NCBI GenBank assembly: GCA_035500455.1
Contig: DATJXG010000070.1
Span: forward strand, 1 to 29,669
DNA length: 29,669 nt
Source of the DNA: DATJXG01 sp035500455
GTDB taxonomy: Bacteria > Acidobacteriota > Terriglobia > Terriglobales > Acidobacteriaceae
Direction of reading: 5' to 3'
Numbering within the stretch: the stretch's first letter is position 1; every line of letters begins with the position of its first letter. A program made the translations under genes and the position numbers. Under the pieces are notes generated by a model, which saw only the letters and a list, made by a program, of their open reading frames with translations, did not search any database and was not told the DNA's origin. This document shows positions 14,742-21,658 of this stretch, piece after piece.

Positions 14742-15758
14742 ATGAAAGGGACTATTCTTTACGGTCCGCGTGACATTCGCTTCGAAGAGCGAGACGACCC
14801 CAAGATCCTCCAACCAACGGACGCAATCATAAGGCTCGCAGCTACATGCGTGTGCGGCTCCGACTTGTGGCCTTATCGAGGCATTCAGCCGGTTGCCGAG
14901 CCCCAGGCCATGGGACACGAATATTGCGGTGTCGTCGAGGAGGTCGGCAGCGCGGTAAAGACCGTGAAGCGTGGCCAATTTGTCATCGGGTCATTCTGCA
15001 TCTCAGACAACACCTGTCCCAACTGTCGCGCCGGGTACCAGTCCGGATGTCAACATCTGGAATTCATGACCGGAGCGCAGGCGCCGTATGGTCGAGTCCC
15101 ACTCGCTGACGGCACTCTTGTCGCCACGCAAGAAAAGCCGTCTGACAATCTAATTCCCAATCTTCTTGCCGTTTCCGATGTGCTCGGGACCGGGTGGTTC
15201 GCGGCTGACGCAGCAAATGTAAAACCCGGATCGACAGTCGTTGTTGTAGGCGATGGAGCGGTCGGCTTGCTCGGCGTACTTTCGGCGAAGCAAATGGGAG
15301 CGGAGAGGATCATCGCAATGAGCCGTCACGCGTCGCGGCAGAAGCTGGCGAAAGAGTTCGGAGCGACGGACATCGTCACCGAGCGTGGAGATGACGGCGT
15401 AGCTCGGATCAAGGAAATGACCAAAGGCATCGGCGCGCACTCGGTGCTCGAATGCGTCGGCACCTTGGAATCGATGATGCAGGCCATTCGCTCCACGCGT
15501 CCGGGTGGCTCGATCGGCTACGTCGGCGTCCCCCATGACGCCCACCTTGACCTTCAACCGGTATTCTTTACGCTCGTCCGACTCCACGGTGGTCCTGCTC
15601 CCGTGCGGCGCTACCTGCCGAATCTGATCAAGCTCGTGCTCGACGGCAAGATCAACCCCGGCAAGGTATTCGATCTCACGCTACCTCTCGACCAAGTAGC
15701 AGAGGGATACCGAGCCATGGACGAGCGGCGCGCAATTAAGACGCTGCTGCGGCCGTAA
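14742..15758 (+). CDS. Zinc-dependent alcohol dehydrogenase (MDR family)
   Basis: 338 residues. Catalytic zinc ligands: Cys38 (CVCGSD) and the GHEYCGVVEEVG motif (His59, Glu60). The structural zinc site is DNTCPNCRAGYQSGC, with Asp89 in the place of the first Cys and Cys92, 95 and 103. The Rossmann fold begins at VVVVGDGAVGLLGV (about 166-179). The short length and the SDNTC site fit the subgroup of medium-chain dehydrogenases often next to aldo/keto reductases. It starts 50 nt after the reductase stop, with AGGG-rich sequence upstream, and ends 22 nt before the next gene, so it is in the operon. Substrate unknown; it probably interconverts an alcohol and an aldehyde with NAD(P). Confidence 0.93.
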   Translation: MKGTILYGPRDIRFEERDDPKILQPTDAIIRLAATCVCGSDLWPYRGIQPVAEPQAMGHEYCGVVEEVGSAVKTVKRGQFVIGSFCISDNTCPNCRAGYQSGCQHLEFMTGAQAPYGRVPLADGTLVATQEKPSDNLIPNLLAVSDVLGTGWFAADAANVKPGSTVVVVGDGAVGLLGVLSAKQMGAERIIAMSRHASRQKLAKEFGATDIVTERGDDGVARIKEMTKGIGAHSVLECVGTLESMMQAIRSTRPGGSIGYVGVPHDAHLDLQPVFFTLVRLHGGPAPVRRYLPNLIKLVLDGKINPGKVFDLTLPLDQVAEGYRAMDERRAIKTLLRP

Positions 15759-15780
15759 TCGGGCAAAGAGGAAAAAGATC

Positions 15781-16566
15781 ATGGCTCCAAACGAACGAGC
15801 GGTTAAGAACCACGAACAACTATTTCCCAATCATGTTTCGACGCTGGCAGTCACGGACCCCGAACTGATCGAGACGTTCGACAACTTTGCATTTGACGAG
15901 GTACTTCGGGAGAGCAAGCTGGACGTTAAAACGCGGCTGATGATCCAGCTTGCAGCGATCATCGCGTGTCAGGCGGTAAAAGAATATCGTGTCATGCTCG
16001 GAGCGGCGCTGAATGTCGGTGTCACCCCGATCGAGGCTAAAGAAATCTTGTACCAGTCGGTACCCTATGTGGGCCTGGCCAAGGTGTTCGATTTCCTGCA
16101 CGCAACCAACGATGTGCTGAAGGATCGCGGTGTCGTGCTACCGCTGCCGCCTCAGTCCACGACCACGCCCGAGAACCGTATGGAGAAGGGCCTTGCGGTC
16201 CAGAAGCAGATCATCGGCAATGAGGCCGTCGAAAAGCTGTACGCAAATGCACAGCCAGACCAGATGCACATCCAGCGATTCTTATCCGCCAACTGCTTCG
16301 GCGACAACTACACGCGTAACGGCATCGATATCGGCACCCGCGAGTTGCTCACCCTCAGCATGCTGGCATCGCTTGGTGGATGCGACCCACAGGTCAAAGG
16401 GCATGTCGCCGCGAACCTGAACGTCGGCAACGACCGAACTCGTCTGATCGATGTCGTAACGCAGCTGCTTCCGTTTATCGGGTACCCGCGCACCTTAAAC
16501 ACGCTGCGGGCGATCGGTGAGGTTACCGCCGCGAACGCTGCTCCGAACAAGAAGGAGACACGATGA
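15781..16566 (+). CDS. Tandem carboxymuconolactone decarboxylase-like (AhpD-fold) protein
   Basis: 261 residues with two copies of the CMD/AhpD helical domain. The first is about 30-115 (LDVKTRLMIQLAAIIACQAV, then GVTPIEAKEILYQSVPYVG). The second is about 150-245 (IDIGTRELLTLSMLASLGG, then HVAANLNVGNDRTRLIDVV and QLLPFIGYPRTLNTLR). The AhpD CxxC redox pair is absent: the first domain has one Cys (IIACQAV) and the second GGCDPQVKGH. It is therefore closer to gamma-carboxymuconolactone decarboxylase-type members than to peroxidase AhpD. Its stop overlaps the next start as ATGA. Function within the redox operon is inferred only from family. Confidence 0.9.
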   Translation: MAPNERAVKNHEQLFPNHVSTLAVTDPELIETFDNFAFDEVLRESKLDVKTRLMIQLAAIIACQAVKEYRVMLGAALNVGVTPIEAKEILYQSVPYVGLAKVFDFLHATNDVLKDRGVVLPLPPQSTTTPENRMEKGLAVQKQIIGNEAVEKLYANAQPDQMHIQRFLSANCFGDNYTRNGIDIGTRELLTLSMLASLGGCDPQVKGHVAANLNVGNDRTRLIDVVTQLLPFIGYPRTLNTLRAIGEVTAANAAPNKKETR

Positions 16567-17366
16567 CAAATCGTAAGTTGAATGTGTTGGCAGTGGGCGC
16601 CACAGGTAGCATCGGAAGCCTTGTCGTTGAAGAAGCAATGCGCCAAGGGCATGCAGTGCGCGCACTGGTGCGCAACGCTTCGAAAGCTCGTCAACTTCCG
16701 CGTGAGGTCAAAAGTGTCGTTGGTGATCTGACACGACCGGAAACCCTTTCTGCCGCAGTGGACGGTATCGACGCGATCGTCTTCACTCATGGCTCCGATG
16801 GCGGAGGAAAGGCAGGTTCTGAGTCGGTAGACTACGGGGGCGTTCGCAACATCCTGGCCGCGCTCGGATCGCGCAAGGTACGCATCGCCCTCATGACCGC
16901 GATCGGGGTTACGAATCGAAATAGCTCATACAACCAATCCACCGAGGCGCATGACTGGAAGCGGCGATCTGAACAGCTCGTGCGTGCCAGCGGAATGCCT
17001 TGCACGATCGTTCGACCTGGTTGGTTCGATTACAACGGCCCGGACGAGCATAAGCTGGTGCTCCTGCAGGGAGACAAGCGCCAATCAGGCACGCCGAAGG
17101 ATGGAGCCATTGCCCGCCGGCAGCTTGCCGAAGTGCTGGTGCGAAGCCTGAGCTCGGATGCGGCGGTGCGCAAGACCTTCGAACTCGTCTCCACAAAAGG
17201 TGCGCCGCAGGAGGATTTCGACACATTGTTCGGCAGCCTGGAACCTGATCCCCCGGGCGCGCTCAACGGCGTGCATGACATGGCCAACATGCCGCTGGAG
17301 CAGGAACCCAAACGAGTACGGGACGACCTGGAAGCTGTGCAGACGCACTCATCTGACGCAGCTTAA
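16563..17366 (+). CDS. NAD(P)H-binding atypical short-chain dehydrogenase
   Basis: 267 residues. The Rossmann motif is GATGSIG (12-18), with VRALVRNASKARQLP as second strand and helix and GDLTRPETLSAAVDGIDAIV for the third strand. This is the NmrA-like/NAD(P)H-binding atypical SDR pattern. A C-terminal substrate part includes CTIVRPGWFDYNGP and a variable tail. It starts inside the CMD gene stop (ATGA, 16563-16566), so it is translationally coupled. Atypical SDRs may be reductases or redox-sensing proteins, and the role here is not determined. Confidence 0.9.
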   Translation: MTNRKLNVLAVGATGSIGSLVVEEAMRQGHAVRALVRNASKARQLPREVKSVVGDLTRPETLSAAVDGIDAIVFTHGSDGGGKAGSESVDYGGVRNILAALGSRKVRIALMTAIGVTNRNSSYNQSTEAHDWKRRSEQLVRASGMPCTIVRPGWFDYNGPDEHKLVLLQGDKRQSGTPKDGAIARRQLAEVLVRSLSSDAAVRKTFELVSTKGAPQEDFDTLFGSLEPDPPGALNGVHDMANMPLEQEPKRVRDDLEAVQTHSSDAA

Positions 17367-17417
17367 GGCAGCGCGGGGTCCAGTCTCATCATCAGCACAG
17401 GACGAAAGGAAAGAGTT

Positions 17418-17588
17418 ATGGAAGTGATCGTTGTCATCGGAGCCGGCCAGATCGGTCAAGCCATCGCGCGTCGCGTTGGCGTCGGTAAGCACGTCATCCT
17501 GGCAGACATGCGCCCGGAGAACTCCGCAGGCCGAATGCAGGCCCGGGCGTCCCCGCCCTGCGGGGAGGGTTCGATTGCTGATTGTTGA
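17418..17588 (+). pseudogene. Short-chain dehydrogenase, truncated after about 39 codons at a repeat boundary
   Basis: After a good ribosome binding site (GGAAAGAG) the ATG at 17418 opens MEVIVVIGAGQIGQAIARRV and GVGKHVILADMRPEN, a clean SDR nucleotide-binding start (GAGQIGQA). At about 17534 the sequence passes into the GC-rich palindromic repeat (AATGCAGG...). From there the frame encodes only repeat sequence to a TGA at 17586-17588. The rest of the dehydrogenase is not found after the repeat, where trmO begins. The operon is therefore cut here. Confidence 0.88.
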
Positions 17589-17708
17589 TTGCTGATTCTT
17601 TGATTGAAAGCCATCCGGCAGCGAGGACGTTCAATCAACAATCAAAAATCAGCAATCAAAAATCGCGAGTCGAACGCCCCGCGCGGGCGTCCCGCCCGCA
17701 CCTACATT
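17534..17708. repeat. GC-rich palindromic repeat, copy B, with a second repeat nested inside
   Basis: The outer left arm (AATGCAGGCCCGGGCGTCCC and onward to GGGTTCGA) and the outer right arm (TCGAACGCCCCGCGCGGGCG and onward to CCTACATT at 17708) are approximate inverse complements, similar to the repeat at 9784-9912. Inside lies copy B of the GATTGCTGATTG family. The left end marks the break in the SDR gene, and the right end overlaps the trmO stop (TTA on +, 17707-17709). Confidence 0.87.
17572..17666. repeat. GATTGCTGATTG-family palindromic repeat, copy B (nested)
   Basis: Left arm CGATTGCTGATTGTTGATTG, then CTGATTCTTTGATTGAAAG; centre CCATCCGGCAGCGAGGACG; inverse arm TTCAATCAACAATCAAAAAT, then CAGCAATCAAAAATCG. 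It is close to the repeat between aguB and aguA (6079-6231). Confidence 0.88.
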
Positions 17709-18177
17709 AGTCGTAGTAATGCTCCATCAACTCGGATTGCCATTGCGGTTGGCGGACTTTGCTGGAATCTGGTATGAACTCGCGGACGTGGGGCTTGATG
17801 TCGAGCACGGGCGTGCCGTCGATGGCGTCGAGGGCTTTGACTTTTATCGTCAGGCCGCTTACTTCCAGCAGCTCGCAGATGGAAACTCCCAGGCGGTTGG
17901 GACGATTCTTCTTGCGCTGGGCGAAGATTCCTACGATTGGCCAGTTAGGATTTCCGCGAGGGTGAGCGGCGCCACGCAGGGCAGTCTCTTCCTGAATCCG
18001 GTGGAAGTGGAATACGACTACCAGGTGAGAAAAATCAGCCAGGCCGCTCAGGGCTTCGGGGCCGAACTGGGTGTTGTCCAGTTCGATGGTTGAGATTACG
18101 TTGCCCCAGAAGTCGTCGATGACGTCGGTTCTGGGGGAGCGCACGACTCCGATGGGCCGCAGAAGTACTGGTTCCAT
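17707..18177 (-). CDS. trmO: TrmO/TsaA-family tRNA t6A37 methyltransferase
   Basis: A 156-residue beta-barrel protein of the TsaA (UPF0066) family. Characterised TrmO N6-methylates t6A37 in tRNA-Thr(GGU) using SAM. Family features: LRPIGVVRSPR at the N-terminus (6-16), LSGLADFSHLVVVFHFHR (43-60), FAQRKKNRPNRLGVS (85-99) and DAIDGTPVLDIKPHV (117-131). It is a single-domain form, shorter than E. coli TrmO, which has an extra C-terminal domain, so tRNA specificity may differ. The stop codon is formed by the edge of the palindromic repeat. The ATG at 18177 has no obvious Shine-Dalgarno. Confidence 0.85.
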   Translation of the reverse strand: MEPVLLRPIGVVRSPRTDVIDDFWGNVISTIELDNTQFGPEALSGLADFSHLVVVFHFHRIQEETALRGAAHPRGNPNWPIVGIFAQRKKNRPNRLGVSICELLEVSGLTIKVKALDAIDGTPVLDIKPHVREFIPDSSKVRQPQWQSELMEHYYD

Positions 18178-18239
18178 GGCGGAATCGTATCACCGGCGGG
18201 GCCGGGCTTCTTGTCGGCCGGTCTGCTCGGCGCTTTCGG

Positions 18240-18315
18240 CAATAACCCCCAATCCTAAAAACGCCGAAACCGCCGAGAACACCCCGCTGAGGCCGCGGAG
18301 TCTCTCGCAGCGGCC
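18240..18315. repeat. CGCCGAG-type repeat fragment
   Basis: AAAACGCCGAAACCGCCGAG followed by GCTGAGGCCGCGGAG and a short GC-rich stretch. A similar short tract, AGACGCCGAGAGCGCCGAGA, lies at about 21822-21842 after pgl. Each looks like one arm of another palindromic repeat family. Confidence 0.45.
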
Positions 18316-18328
18316 GACTAGCAGCACG

Positions 18329-18835
18329 CTATCTGTGTTTCAGGATTCGCTCCACCTGCTGGGTGTGGTTGAGGTCGTGGCCGGCCAGCATGCGTACCGT
18401 GTGCTCGATGGTCTCGATGCCGCGCTCGGCGTGAACTCCGTGGTGCTTCCACTGATCGGGAGTGAGCGATTTCAGAAGCCGGAGATTGCCTTCACGCAGC
18501 ACGCGGAACTGTTCCAACGATTTGCGGGGATCGCGCTTGTCGTAGTGGCCGCTCTTGACCCAGACGTCCTGGTCGAAGGCTGCGATGGGCGTTCCCGGCG
18601 ATCCCAGAATCAGACGCATGCGGAAGCCGCCGACGATCTCGGTCTCCGAAAGATGCGCAAGAATTTCGTTCACCGACCACTTCTCCGGCGCGGGGCGCTT
18701 GCGCAGTCTTGCGGTGGGTACGCCTTGGATGAGGCGCGCGAGCTTTTTCGGTGTCGCCTCCCACACCTGCAACGGCTTCTTCCCTTCAATGAACCCCAGC
18801 ATGCGCTGGATATATTGCTGCGGCGTCTCGTTCAT
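18329..18835 (-). CDS. DinB-like metal-binding four-helix protein
   Basis: 168 residues of the DinB/YfiT superfamily. The metal triad pattern is present: His61 in ILAHLSETE, and His153 and His157 in AGHDLNHTQQVERI. The PAPEKWSVNEILAHL opening of helix 2 is typical. DinB-like proteins are putative metal-dependent enzymes, some of them thiol S-transferases (bacillithiol or mycothiol type); the substrate of this one is unknown. The start at 18835 has a GAGAGGAAG ribosome binding site just upstream. No operon partner. Confidence 0.9.
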   Translation of the reverse strand: MNETPQQYIQRMLGFIEGKKPLQVWEATPKKLARLIQGVPTARLRKRPAPEKWSVNEILAHLSETEIVGGFRMRLILGSPGTPIAAFDQDVWVKSGHYDKRDPRKSLEQFRVLREGNLRLLKSLTPDQWKHHGVHAERGIETIEHTVRMLAGHDLNHTQQVERILKHR

Positions 18836-18900
18836 GACTTCCTCTCCCCTGGAGATATTGTCAGCAGTTTATCGATCTTTTCCCGCTCGCGCCACGGCCG

Positions 18901-18999
18901 GTTTTCTTTGCGTTCTTTGCTTCTTTGCGTCCTTTGCGATCTTTGCGGTGAAACGCTTTTTTAACCGCAAAAAGCGCAAAGGTCGCAAAGAAAAAGAGA
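18901..18999. repeat. CTTTGCG-family palindromic repeat, copy C
   Basis: Left arm TTTCTTTGCGTTCTTTGC / TTCTTTGCGTCCTTTGCG / ATCTTTGCGGTG; T-rich centre; right arm TTTTAACCGCAAAAAGCG / CAAAGGTCGCAAAGAAAAAG. It lies between DinB and the 3' end of the FecR-like gene. Confidence 0.88.
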
Positions 19000-19071
19000 A
19001 ACTGACAAAACAATGGGGCGCTGTGTGCGCCCCGTTGCTTTCCCGCTACCGAGTTGATTCAGCCCTCGAAC

Positions 19072-20076
19072 TTAGCGGCGTGGGCCAAAGCCGCCGTGGA
19101 AATCGCTGTGGAATCCGAAGCCTCGTGCCTGCGGCGCCATGGTGCGCGGCGGAGGCACCGCCCGGAATCCATGTCCTGCGCGCGGACCAACGTATCCATG
19201 AGCGATCACTCCCGGCCGATAGTACGGGCCGAAGTTGTGATAGTAGTGGCCGCCGTAGAGAAACGGGCTGCGGTACACCACCAGCGGCGAGTAGAATCCC
19301 CAACCGAACGGGCTGTAGAAGATTCCATCGGCCGGAATGAAAGTATAGGCGCTGAACCACGGATCCCAATACCATCCAGTGCCATACCATCCCGGACCAT
19401 ACCAGCCGTTCACGAAGTAAGTGCGGGCAGCGTCGGCGTTAGCCTCCGCGAGATAAGAAGAACGCAGGCTGCTCCAGCGATACAGATCGTCCGAGGTGTA
19501 TGCGTCCTTGTCGAACTTCTCGGCTTTCAGCTTGCCGGTTTCATTGAGCGCCAGTTCGTGCCCGCCCTTGACCTTCACGGTGCTGTCGCCGTCCTGCACT
19601 CGCGCCTCGCCGTCAAATACCCGGACGACGCCCTGGTTGGCGTCAAAGGAGTAAATCCCCTTCTTGAGCAGTTGGGTGGTAGCGCCATCCACCCGGATGC
19701 GGAGATCATTCTCGGGATGGATCTCAGCCACTTCCACCATGGCGCGGCCCTTCTGCAGCCCCACTTCCGTGTAGGTGATGCTGGGTGAGAGCATCTTGGC
19801 GGAGCTGTTGTCGTCCAGCCGCAAAAATACGCCCGGCGTCAGGAGAACTTCCGCCTTGCCGTTGTCGGTGGCGATCGACTGGCCAGTCTGTAACGTGGTT
19901 GACCCGATGGAATTCGAGCCGAGGGTCTGATCGCCGATCGTCGCCTGGCCCTCCACGTAGTTCAGCGTTCCTGGTAGCGGTGAATTCGCGCCGCGGGTAT
20001 CTGCCAATGCACCCGGCACGGATAGAATCGCTGCCAGGACCAAGCTTCCCAATGCTTGCAACCTAGACAGCTTCAT
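19072..20076 (-). CDS. Secreted FecR-domain protein with Tyr/Trp/Gly-rich tail
   Basis: 334 residues. Signal peptide about 1-25 (hydrophobic core, cleavage after ALA). Residues about 40-190 form a FecR-type beta-rich domain: YVEGQATIG, TGQSIATDNGKAEVLLTPGV, FLRLDDNSSAK, GVVRVFDGEARVQDG and VKVKGGHELAL. In FecR proteins this periplasmic domain transmits signals, but no sigma factor, TonB receptor or membrane anchor is adjacent here, so it probably acts as a stand-alone envelope protein. Residues 220-334 are an unusual low-complexity tail of Tyr, Trp, Phe, Gly and Pro (NGWYGPGWYGTGWYWDPWF, then FYSPFGWGFYSP), ending HGGFGPRR. This architecture recurs in Acidobacteriota, and its role is unknown. 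The ATG at 20076 has only a weak AGAGG 11-15 nt upstream. Confidence 0.87.
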   Translation of the reverse strand: MKLSRLQALGSLVLAAILSVPGALADTRGANSPLPGTLNYVEGQATIGDQTLGSNSIGSTTLQTGQSIATDNGKAEVLLTPGVFLRLDDNSSAKMLSPSITYTEVGLQKGRAMVEVAEIHPENDLRIRVDGATTQLLKKGIYSFDANQGVVRVFDGEARVQDGDSTVKVKGGHELALNETGKLKAEKFDKDAYTSDDLYRWSSLRSSYLAEANADAARTYFVNGWYGPGWYGTGWYWDPWFSAYTFIPADGIFYSPFGWGFYSPLVVYRSPFLYGGHYYHNFGPYYRPGVIAHGYVGPRAGHGFRAVPPPRTMAPQARGFGFHSDFHGGFGPRR

Positions 20077-20190
20077 GGTTTTCTTAGCCTCTAGTTATTG
20101 GATGAAATCGGGCGGGAGGAAGATGCGCAACGGAAATCCTTGCAGCCGCTTGATTTGGCGCGGGTTTTGAAGGAATCGCCCGTTGACAAA

Positions 20191-20198
20191 ACTATACA
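20191..20198 (-). promoter_or_regulatory. Candidate extended -10 for the FecR-like gene
   Basis: On the minus strand TGTATAGT (extended -10 form TGnTATAGT-like) lies about 115 nt upstream of the FecR-like start. No clear -35 is seen 17 nt further upstream. Confidence 0.25.
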
Positions 20199-20200
20199 AT

Positions 20201-20214
20201 CCGGCCGCTGCCGG
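20201..20214 (-). terminator. Candidate terminator of the small Cys-pair gene
   Basis: CCGGC / GCCGG arms with a 4-nt loop lie directly after the TAA at 20217-20219. On the minus strand they are followed by ATTGTATAGTTTTGT, T-rich but not a clean run. Confidence 0.35.
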
Positions 20215-20216
20215 CT

Positions 20217-20501
20217 TTAGAGATCGATGCGCTGTTCGGTGTGGCGGCTCACGTACCAGCAGGGATTGTCGCCGAAGTGGGGAAAGATGGAGTGCACACA
20301 GGTGACGTCTTGGGTGCCGGCGGGATCGAATTCGACTTTGTTGGCTTTCTTGGCGATGGCGTAATAGCTGTAAACCGTGATTTTGCCGAACTGCTCGCGG
20401 TGATGGGGAATTCGGAAGCGGAGGGAAAGATAGTCGCCGGCGTAAAGCAGCGCGAGAGCGGCCAACAGAGAAGCCACGGAGATGGCGAGAATACGCTTCA
20501 C
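20217..20501 (-). CDS. Small exported protein with conserved-looking Cys pair, function unknown
   Basis: 94 residues starting from GTG at 20501. N-terminal hydrophobic segment (KRILAISVASLLAALALLYA, 2-21) is a signal peptide or anchor. The exported part contains FGKITVYSYYAIAKKANKVE and two cysteines, DVTCVHSIFPHFGDNPCWYV (65-84, Cys68 and Cys81), then SRHTEQRIDL. The pattern of an N-terminal helix, a Tyr-rich strand and a spaced Cys pair suggests a small disulfide-bonded envelope protein. I recognise it as a type seen in Acidobacteriota but know no name or function. No ATG start is available in the frame near the hydrophobic segment and no good ribosome binding site is seen, so the start is likely but not certain. 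Confidence 0.75.
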   Translation of the reverse strand: MKRILAISVASLLAALALLYAGDYLSLRFRIPHHREQFGKITVYSYYAIAKKANKVEFDPAGTQDVTCVHSIFPHFGDNPCWYVSRHTEQRIDL

Positions 20502-20534
20502 CGCTAAGCATTCTAGCTGGAGCGCCGGGTTTTG

Positions 20535-20627
20535 GTTACTTTGCGTTCTTTGCGGTTGGAAACTTTGCGGCGGTGGCCACGAACGCAAACTTAACCGCAA
20601 AGATCGCAAAGGTCGCAAAGAAAACCT
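20535..20627. repeat. CTTTGCG-family palindromic repeat, copy D
   Basis: Left arm GTTACTTTGCGTTCTTTGCG then GTTGGAAACTTTGCGG; right arm GAACGCAAACTTAACCGCAA then AGATCGCAAAGGTCGCAAAG. It lies in the divergent region between the small Cys-pair gene (-) and the VOC gene (+). Confidence 0.88.
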
Positions 20628-20674
20628 CTTGCCGCAGCTTGACTTCCGGCTTCGTGGCCTGCAACATTCCGGGC

Positions 20675-21598
20675 ATGAATCTTTGGACTCGCTTTCTACC
20701 TGCCGCTTTGCTACTAGGGATGGCACTTTCACCGAATCCTGCCCGGGCACAGGATGTGAAGCGTCCGCCGATCGTGGGCGTGGCGCACATCGGGCTGAAC
20801 ACCGCTGACATCGAGGCTTCGCGCAGGTTCTACACCGGAATGCTTGGCTTCGCCGAGCCTTTCAGTCTCAAGAAGCCCGACGGCAGTCTGGACCTCACCT
20901 ATTTCAAGATCAACGATCACCAGTTCATCGAGGTCTTCCCTGATCTGAAAGATCCGAAGCAGGACCGGCTGAACCACATCGCGTTCGAAACCACCGACGC
21001 CGAGCAACTGCGTGCTTACCTGGCCAGCAAGGGAGTGAAAGTTCCCGAGAAGCTCGCTCCCATGCGCGACGGCAACCGCGGCTTCGAGATCCGCGATCCC
21101 GATAATCATCTGGTGGAGTTCGTGCAGTTCATGCCGGGCTCGCTGCATTCGCGCGACTTCGGGAAGCATCTGCCGGATACGCGCATTTCGCAGCGCATGA
21201 TCCACGTGGGAGTGACCGTGAAAGACCGGGCGGCGGCGGACCGCTTCTACAGAGATATTTTGGGCTTCAAAGACATCTGGCATGGCGGCATGAAAGACAA
21301 TCGCGTGGATTGGGTGGACATGCGCGTACCCGAGGGCACCGACTGGCTGGAGTACATGCTGAACGTGAACAATCCTGACGTGGGCACGCTGGGGGTGATG
21401 CACCACATGGCGCTGGGCGTGCCCAGCTGCAAGGCGGGATATGAAATTGTGCTGAAGCGGGGATTCAAAGGCGAGCCGCCGAAGATCGGGCGTGACGGAA
21501 AGTGGCAGCTCAATTTGTACGATCCCGACCAGACGCGTGTCGAACTGATGGAGCCGAAGCCGGTGCAAAAGCCCTGCTGCTCGCCGATTCTGCAGTAG
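20675..21598 (+). CDS. Secreted tandem-VOC (glyoxalase/dioxygenase-fold) protein
   Basis: 307 residues. Signal peptide about 1-25 (LPAALLLGMAL..ARA). Two VOC domains, each with a full metal-ligand set as seen from motif positions: domain 1 His38, Glu76, His101, Glu148; domain 2 His177, Glu226, His243, Glu290. Motifs include GVAHIGLNTADIEASRRFY, LNHIAFETTDAEQL and DPDNHLVEFVQF. VOC enzymes include glyoxalase I, extradiol dioxygenases and epimerases; the substrate here is unknown. A C-terminal CCSPI carries a Cys pair. Start: the ATG at 20675 begins the signal peptide. An upstream in-frame start at 20573 would translate the CTTTGCG repeat and is rejected. The ribosome binding site is weak. Confidence 0.88.
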   Translation: MNLWTRFLPAALLLGMALSPNPARAQDVKRPPIVGVAHIGLNTADIEASRRFYTGMLGFAEPFSLKKPDGSLDLTYFKINDHQFIEVFPDLKDPKQDRLNHIAFETTDAEQLRAYLASKGVKVPEKLAPMRDGNRGFEIRDPDNHLVEFVQFMPGSLHSRDFGKHLPDTRISQRMIHVGVTVKDRAAADRFYRDILGFKDIWHGGMKDNRVDWVDMRVPEGTDWLEYMLNVNNPDVGTLGVMHHMALGVPSCKAGYEIVLKRGFKGEPPKIGRDGKWQLNLYDPDQTRVELMEPKPVQKPCCSPILQ

Positions 21599-21658
21599 AG
21601 CGTGGTGCGCGTGCCCGCGGGCGCGGGAAGCATTCGTGGCTGGCGTTCTCGCGCCGAT

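Noticed and set aside
17534..17708. Insertion sequence with transposase
   Set aside because: No open frame for a transposase and no target duplication visible; it consists only of nested palindromes.
18901..18999. Apparent peptides such as LCVLCFFASFAIFAVK and RKGRKEKEK
   Set aside because: Translations of the two arms of the CTTTGCG repeat, not genes.
5041..20627. CRISPR array
   Set aside because: The repeated units are palindromic arms with no regular direct repeats and unique spacers, and no cas gene is present.
20573..20674. Extended N-terminus of the VOC protein (TAKIAKVAKK-type sequence)
   Set aside because: It is a translation of the CTTTGCG repeat; the signal peptide begins at the ATG at 20675.
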